From contig JAJYKN010000051.1 of the NCBI GenBank assembly GCA_021788515.1, positions 1 through 7,665 on the forward strand: DNA of 7,665 nucleotides, read 5' to 3'. This stretch comes from Nitrospirota bacterium (GTDB lineage: Bacteria > Nitrospirota > UBA9217). The translations under genes and the position numbers were made by a program. The notes beneath the pieces were generated by a model. That model did not search any database, was not told the origin of the DNA, and saw nothing but the letters and a program-made list of their open reading frames with translations. Of this stretch, positions 6,692 to 7,665 are shown piece after piece (within the stretch, counting starts at the first letter, position 1; each line of letters opens with the position of its first letter).

Positions 6692-6772
6692 AGGGTCAAG
6701 GGTCAAGTAGCAGGGGGTCACGGAAAATCGGCGCGAACCGAGTGTACCCTTGCTACTTGCTACTTGCCCCTA
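6692..6772. repeat. Inverted repeat with 7-nt periodic arms between thyX and cooC, covering the thyX stop codon
   Basis: The left arm (6692-6720) is AGGGTCA AGGGTCA followed by AGTAGCA and a decayed GGGGGTCA. The right arm (6744-6772) on the minus strand is AGGGGCA, AGTAGCA, AGTAGCA, AGGGTAC. Unit by unit the arms match 6/7, 5/7, 7/7 and about 4/7. The 23-nt loop carries its own small stem (TCGG at 6728-6731 with CCGA at 6738-6741). The outer edge of the right arm includes the TAG stop of thyX (6770-6772). No U-tract follows on the transcribed strand, so a terminator is unlikely, though attenuation or mRNA processing is possible. Confidence 0.75.
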
Positions 6773-7501
6773 CGCTTTTATCACTCCAAACTTCTTCCTG
6801 ACTTCTTCGATCTTGCCGCAGGTCATCTTGCCCTCGGGGCAGGGGTTATAGAGACAGCCGGGGCCGGATTTGGCAAAGATCGTTGGTGCGACCCTCTTTA
6901 CATGCGCAAGCATGCGGTCGGCCATTTCCCGGATCTCCCACTGCGCCCGATTGCAGCATCGCACGCGAAAGAAGTGCAGAAGCTCCCTCGCGTTCATGGT
7001 GACGACTATTTTTGTCTCCGCCGCGTTCGGCAGCAGGTAGCGGGCATCCTGCTGGCCCGCCTCGCCTTTATATCCCAGTTCGTCGAGCCGCTTCAAGACC
7101 TTGGTATAATTCTCCTGCGCCTCGGCCATGCATTTCTCGAACTCTTTCACCAGCGCCGGGTCCTGCTTGATGCTCGGCGGGATCACGTAGTCGAACTGCT
7201 CTTCCTTAACGTACCGTTGACTTTGCTGTGAGTACGACGCCACACGGTGGCGGACCAGTTGATGAGAGCAGGCCCGGGAAATTCCCTCGATGCCGAAGGA
7301 GAACGAAACATGTTCGATCGGAGAGAGGTGCCCGATGGAAGCCAGTTTCTCCACGAACGCTGCCTGGTCCTTAGCCTCGATCTTCTGCTTTAGTTCGTCC
7401 ACGCCCGATGCACTGTAGCAAAGCTTTGCAGCCATTGCCACGACCTCTTCGGGTTCCGGCGTGTGCCGGAGGAGCACAACGTTCAATGCTGCTTCAGGCA
7501 T
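6770..7501 (-). CDS. thyX: Flavin-dependent thymidylate synthase ThyX
   Basis: Makes dTMP from dUMP with methylene-tetrahydrofolate as carbon donor and reduced FAD as reductant, regenerating tetrahydrofolate directly rather than dihydrofolate. It is a 243-residue cytosolic enzyme, normally a homotetramer. The ThyX signature RHR-x7-S is intact at Arg84-His85-Arg86 to Ser94, within LVRHRVASYSQQSQRY. Other family blocks are LSPIEHVSFSF (59-69), ARYLLPNAAETK (153-164) and RVRCCNRAQWEIR (179-191). The C-terminus adds a cysteine-bearing tail with Cys216, Cys221 and Cys228. The ATG at 7501 was preferred over one 13 codons upstream because AGGAGGGG (7507-7514) stands 5 nt before it and lies inside the longer frame. 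It is the first gene after a good promoter and heads the acs gene run. Confidence 0.96.
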   Translation of the reverse strand: MPEAALNVVLLRHTPEPEEVVAMAAKLCYSASGVDELKQKIEAKDQAAFVEKLASIGHLSPIEHVSFSFGIEGISRACSHQLVRHRVASYSQQSQRYVKEEQFDYVIPPSIKQDPALVKEFEKCMAEAQENYTKVLKRLDELGYKGEAGQQDARYLLPNAAETKIVVTMNARELLHFFRVRCCNRAQWEIREMADRMLAHVKRVAPTIFAKSGPGCLYNPCPEGKMTCGKIEEVRKKFGVIKA

Positions 7502-7506
7502 GCCAT

Positions 7507-7514
7507 CCCCTCCT
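7507..7514 (-). promoter_or_regulatory. Ribosome-binding site that sets the thyX start
   Basis: On the minus strand AGGAGGGG lies 5 nt before the ATG at 7501. It is too close (0 nt) to an out-of-frame ATG at 7506 and lies downstream of the in-frame ATG at 7540, so the 243-residue product is favoured. Confidence 0.75.
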
Positions 7515-7581
7515 CTCGAAATCTGCCCTCGGCACCCCAAAAAGCGAGAAAAGGGGAAAAAACGGATGACAAGGGAAGAAC

Positions 7582-7611
7582 ATTATATCCAGCAGGTGTC
7601 TATTGAGTCAA
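7582..7611 (-). promoter_or_regulatory. Strong sigma70-like promoter upstream of thyX and the acs gene run
   Basis: On the minus strand TTGACT (7606-7611; 5 of 6 to consensus) and a perfect TATAAT (7582-7587) are separated by 18 nt. Transcription would start near 7575, giving a leader of about 70 nt before thyX. The 50 nt upstream (7612-7665) is very AT-rich, which suits an UP-like element. All seven genes lie on the same strand downstream, so this may be the main operon promoter. Confidence 0.7.
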
Positions 7612-7615
7612 GAAA

Positions 7616-7664
7616 AATGAAATAGTGAGGAACAATATTTTTTAATTAACGTATAAATTTCATT
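7616..7664. repeat. 8-bp perfect inverted repeat flanking an AT-rich patch upstream of the promoter
   Basis: AATGAAAT (7616-7623) and its exact reverse complement ATTTCATT (7657-7664) are separated by 33 nt, just upstream of the -35 box. The palindrome TTAATTAA (7642-7649) lies between them. Half-site centres are 41 nt apart, close to four helical turns, so a looped regulator site is conceivable. In such AT-rich DNA an 8-bp match may also be chance. No gene is visible in 7502-7665. Confidence 0.3.
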
Positions 7665-7665
7665 G

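Noticed and set aside
7502..7540. Longer ThyX with 13 extra N-terminal residues
   Set aside because: The ribosome-binding site AGGAGGGG lies inside this stretch and serves the ATG at 7501; the extra residues do not resemble a ThyX N-terminus.
7524..7556. Possible leader hairpins in the thyX 5' region (TGCC-CTC-GGCA, and CCCC facing GGGG)
   Set aside because: Stems of only 4 bp, no match to a known riboswitch layout; they are likely chance in a short leader.

Overview
The window is a compact, single-strand (minus) gene cluster for the acetyl-CoA-synthase half of the bacterial Wood-Ljungdahl (reductive acetyl-CoA) pathway. Read in the direction of transcription (right to left), the order is thyX, cooC-type ATPase, a DUF2520 Rossmann protein, acsE, acsD, acsC, acsB. 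acsB runs off the left edge. The proteins are of the bacterial type: the ACS has the N-terminal domain that archaeal CdhC lacks, and AcsC and AcsE have the same lengths as I recall for the Moorella proteins. This points to an anaerobic, probably autotrophic or acetyl-CoA-oxidising bacterium with a fairly GC-rich genome. An uncultured Nitrospirota or Desulfobacterota lineage would fit, but the phylum is a guess that the sequence alone does not settle.

Layout: 7502-7665 is the upstream region, with a good sigma70-like promoter (TTGACT, 18-nt spacer, TATAAT) pointing into thyX. 6770-7501 is thyX. 5907-6677 (cooC) and 5010-5903 (DUF2520 protein) are 3 nt apart. 4060-4848 is acsE, 2987-3928 acsD, 1531-2871 acsC, and 1-1415 the N-terminal two thirds of acsB. 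No CODH catalytic subunit (acsA/cooS) is present; it may lie beyond the left edge or elsewhere.

How the genes fit together: AcsE moves the methyl group of methyl-tetrahydrofolate to the cobalt of the corrinoid iron-sulfur protein (AcsC+AcsD). That protein hands it to the A-cluster of AcsB, where it is joined to CO and CoA. The CooC-type ATPase is expected to load nickel into the metalloclusters. ThyX uses methylene-tetrahydrofolate, another one-carbon folate of the same pathway. The DUF2520 protein is a NAD(P)-binding oxidoreductase of uncertain function, possibly a ketopantoate reductase, which would link it to CoA supply.

The most unusual feature is in the spacers. Every intergenic gap longer than 90 nt in this operon holds an imperfect inverted repeat. 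In four of the five, the arms are themselves short tandem repeats, with a period of 7 nt (two gaps, different unit sequences), 8 nt (one gap) or 9 nt (one gap). The fifth gap has only a degenerate version. These elements are not classical terminators because no U-tract follows them. They look like a family of small dispersed palindromic elements inserted at gene junctions.
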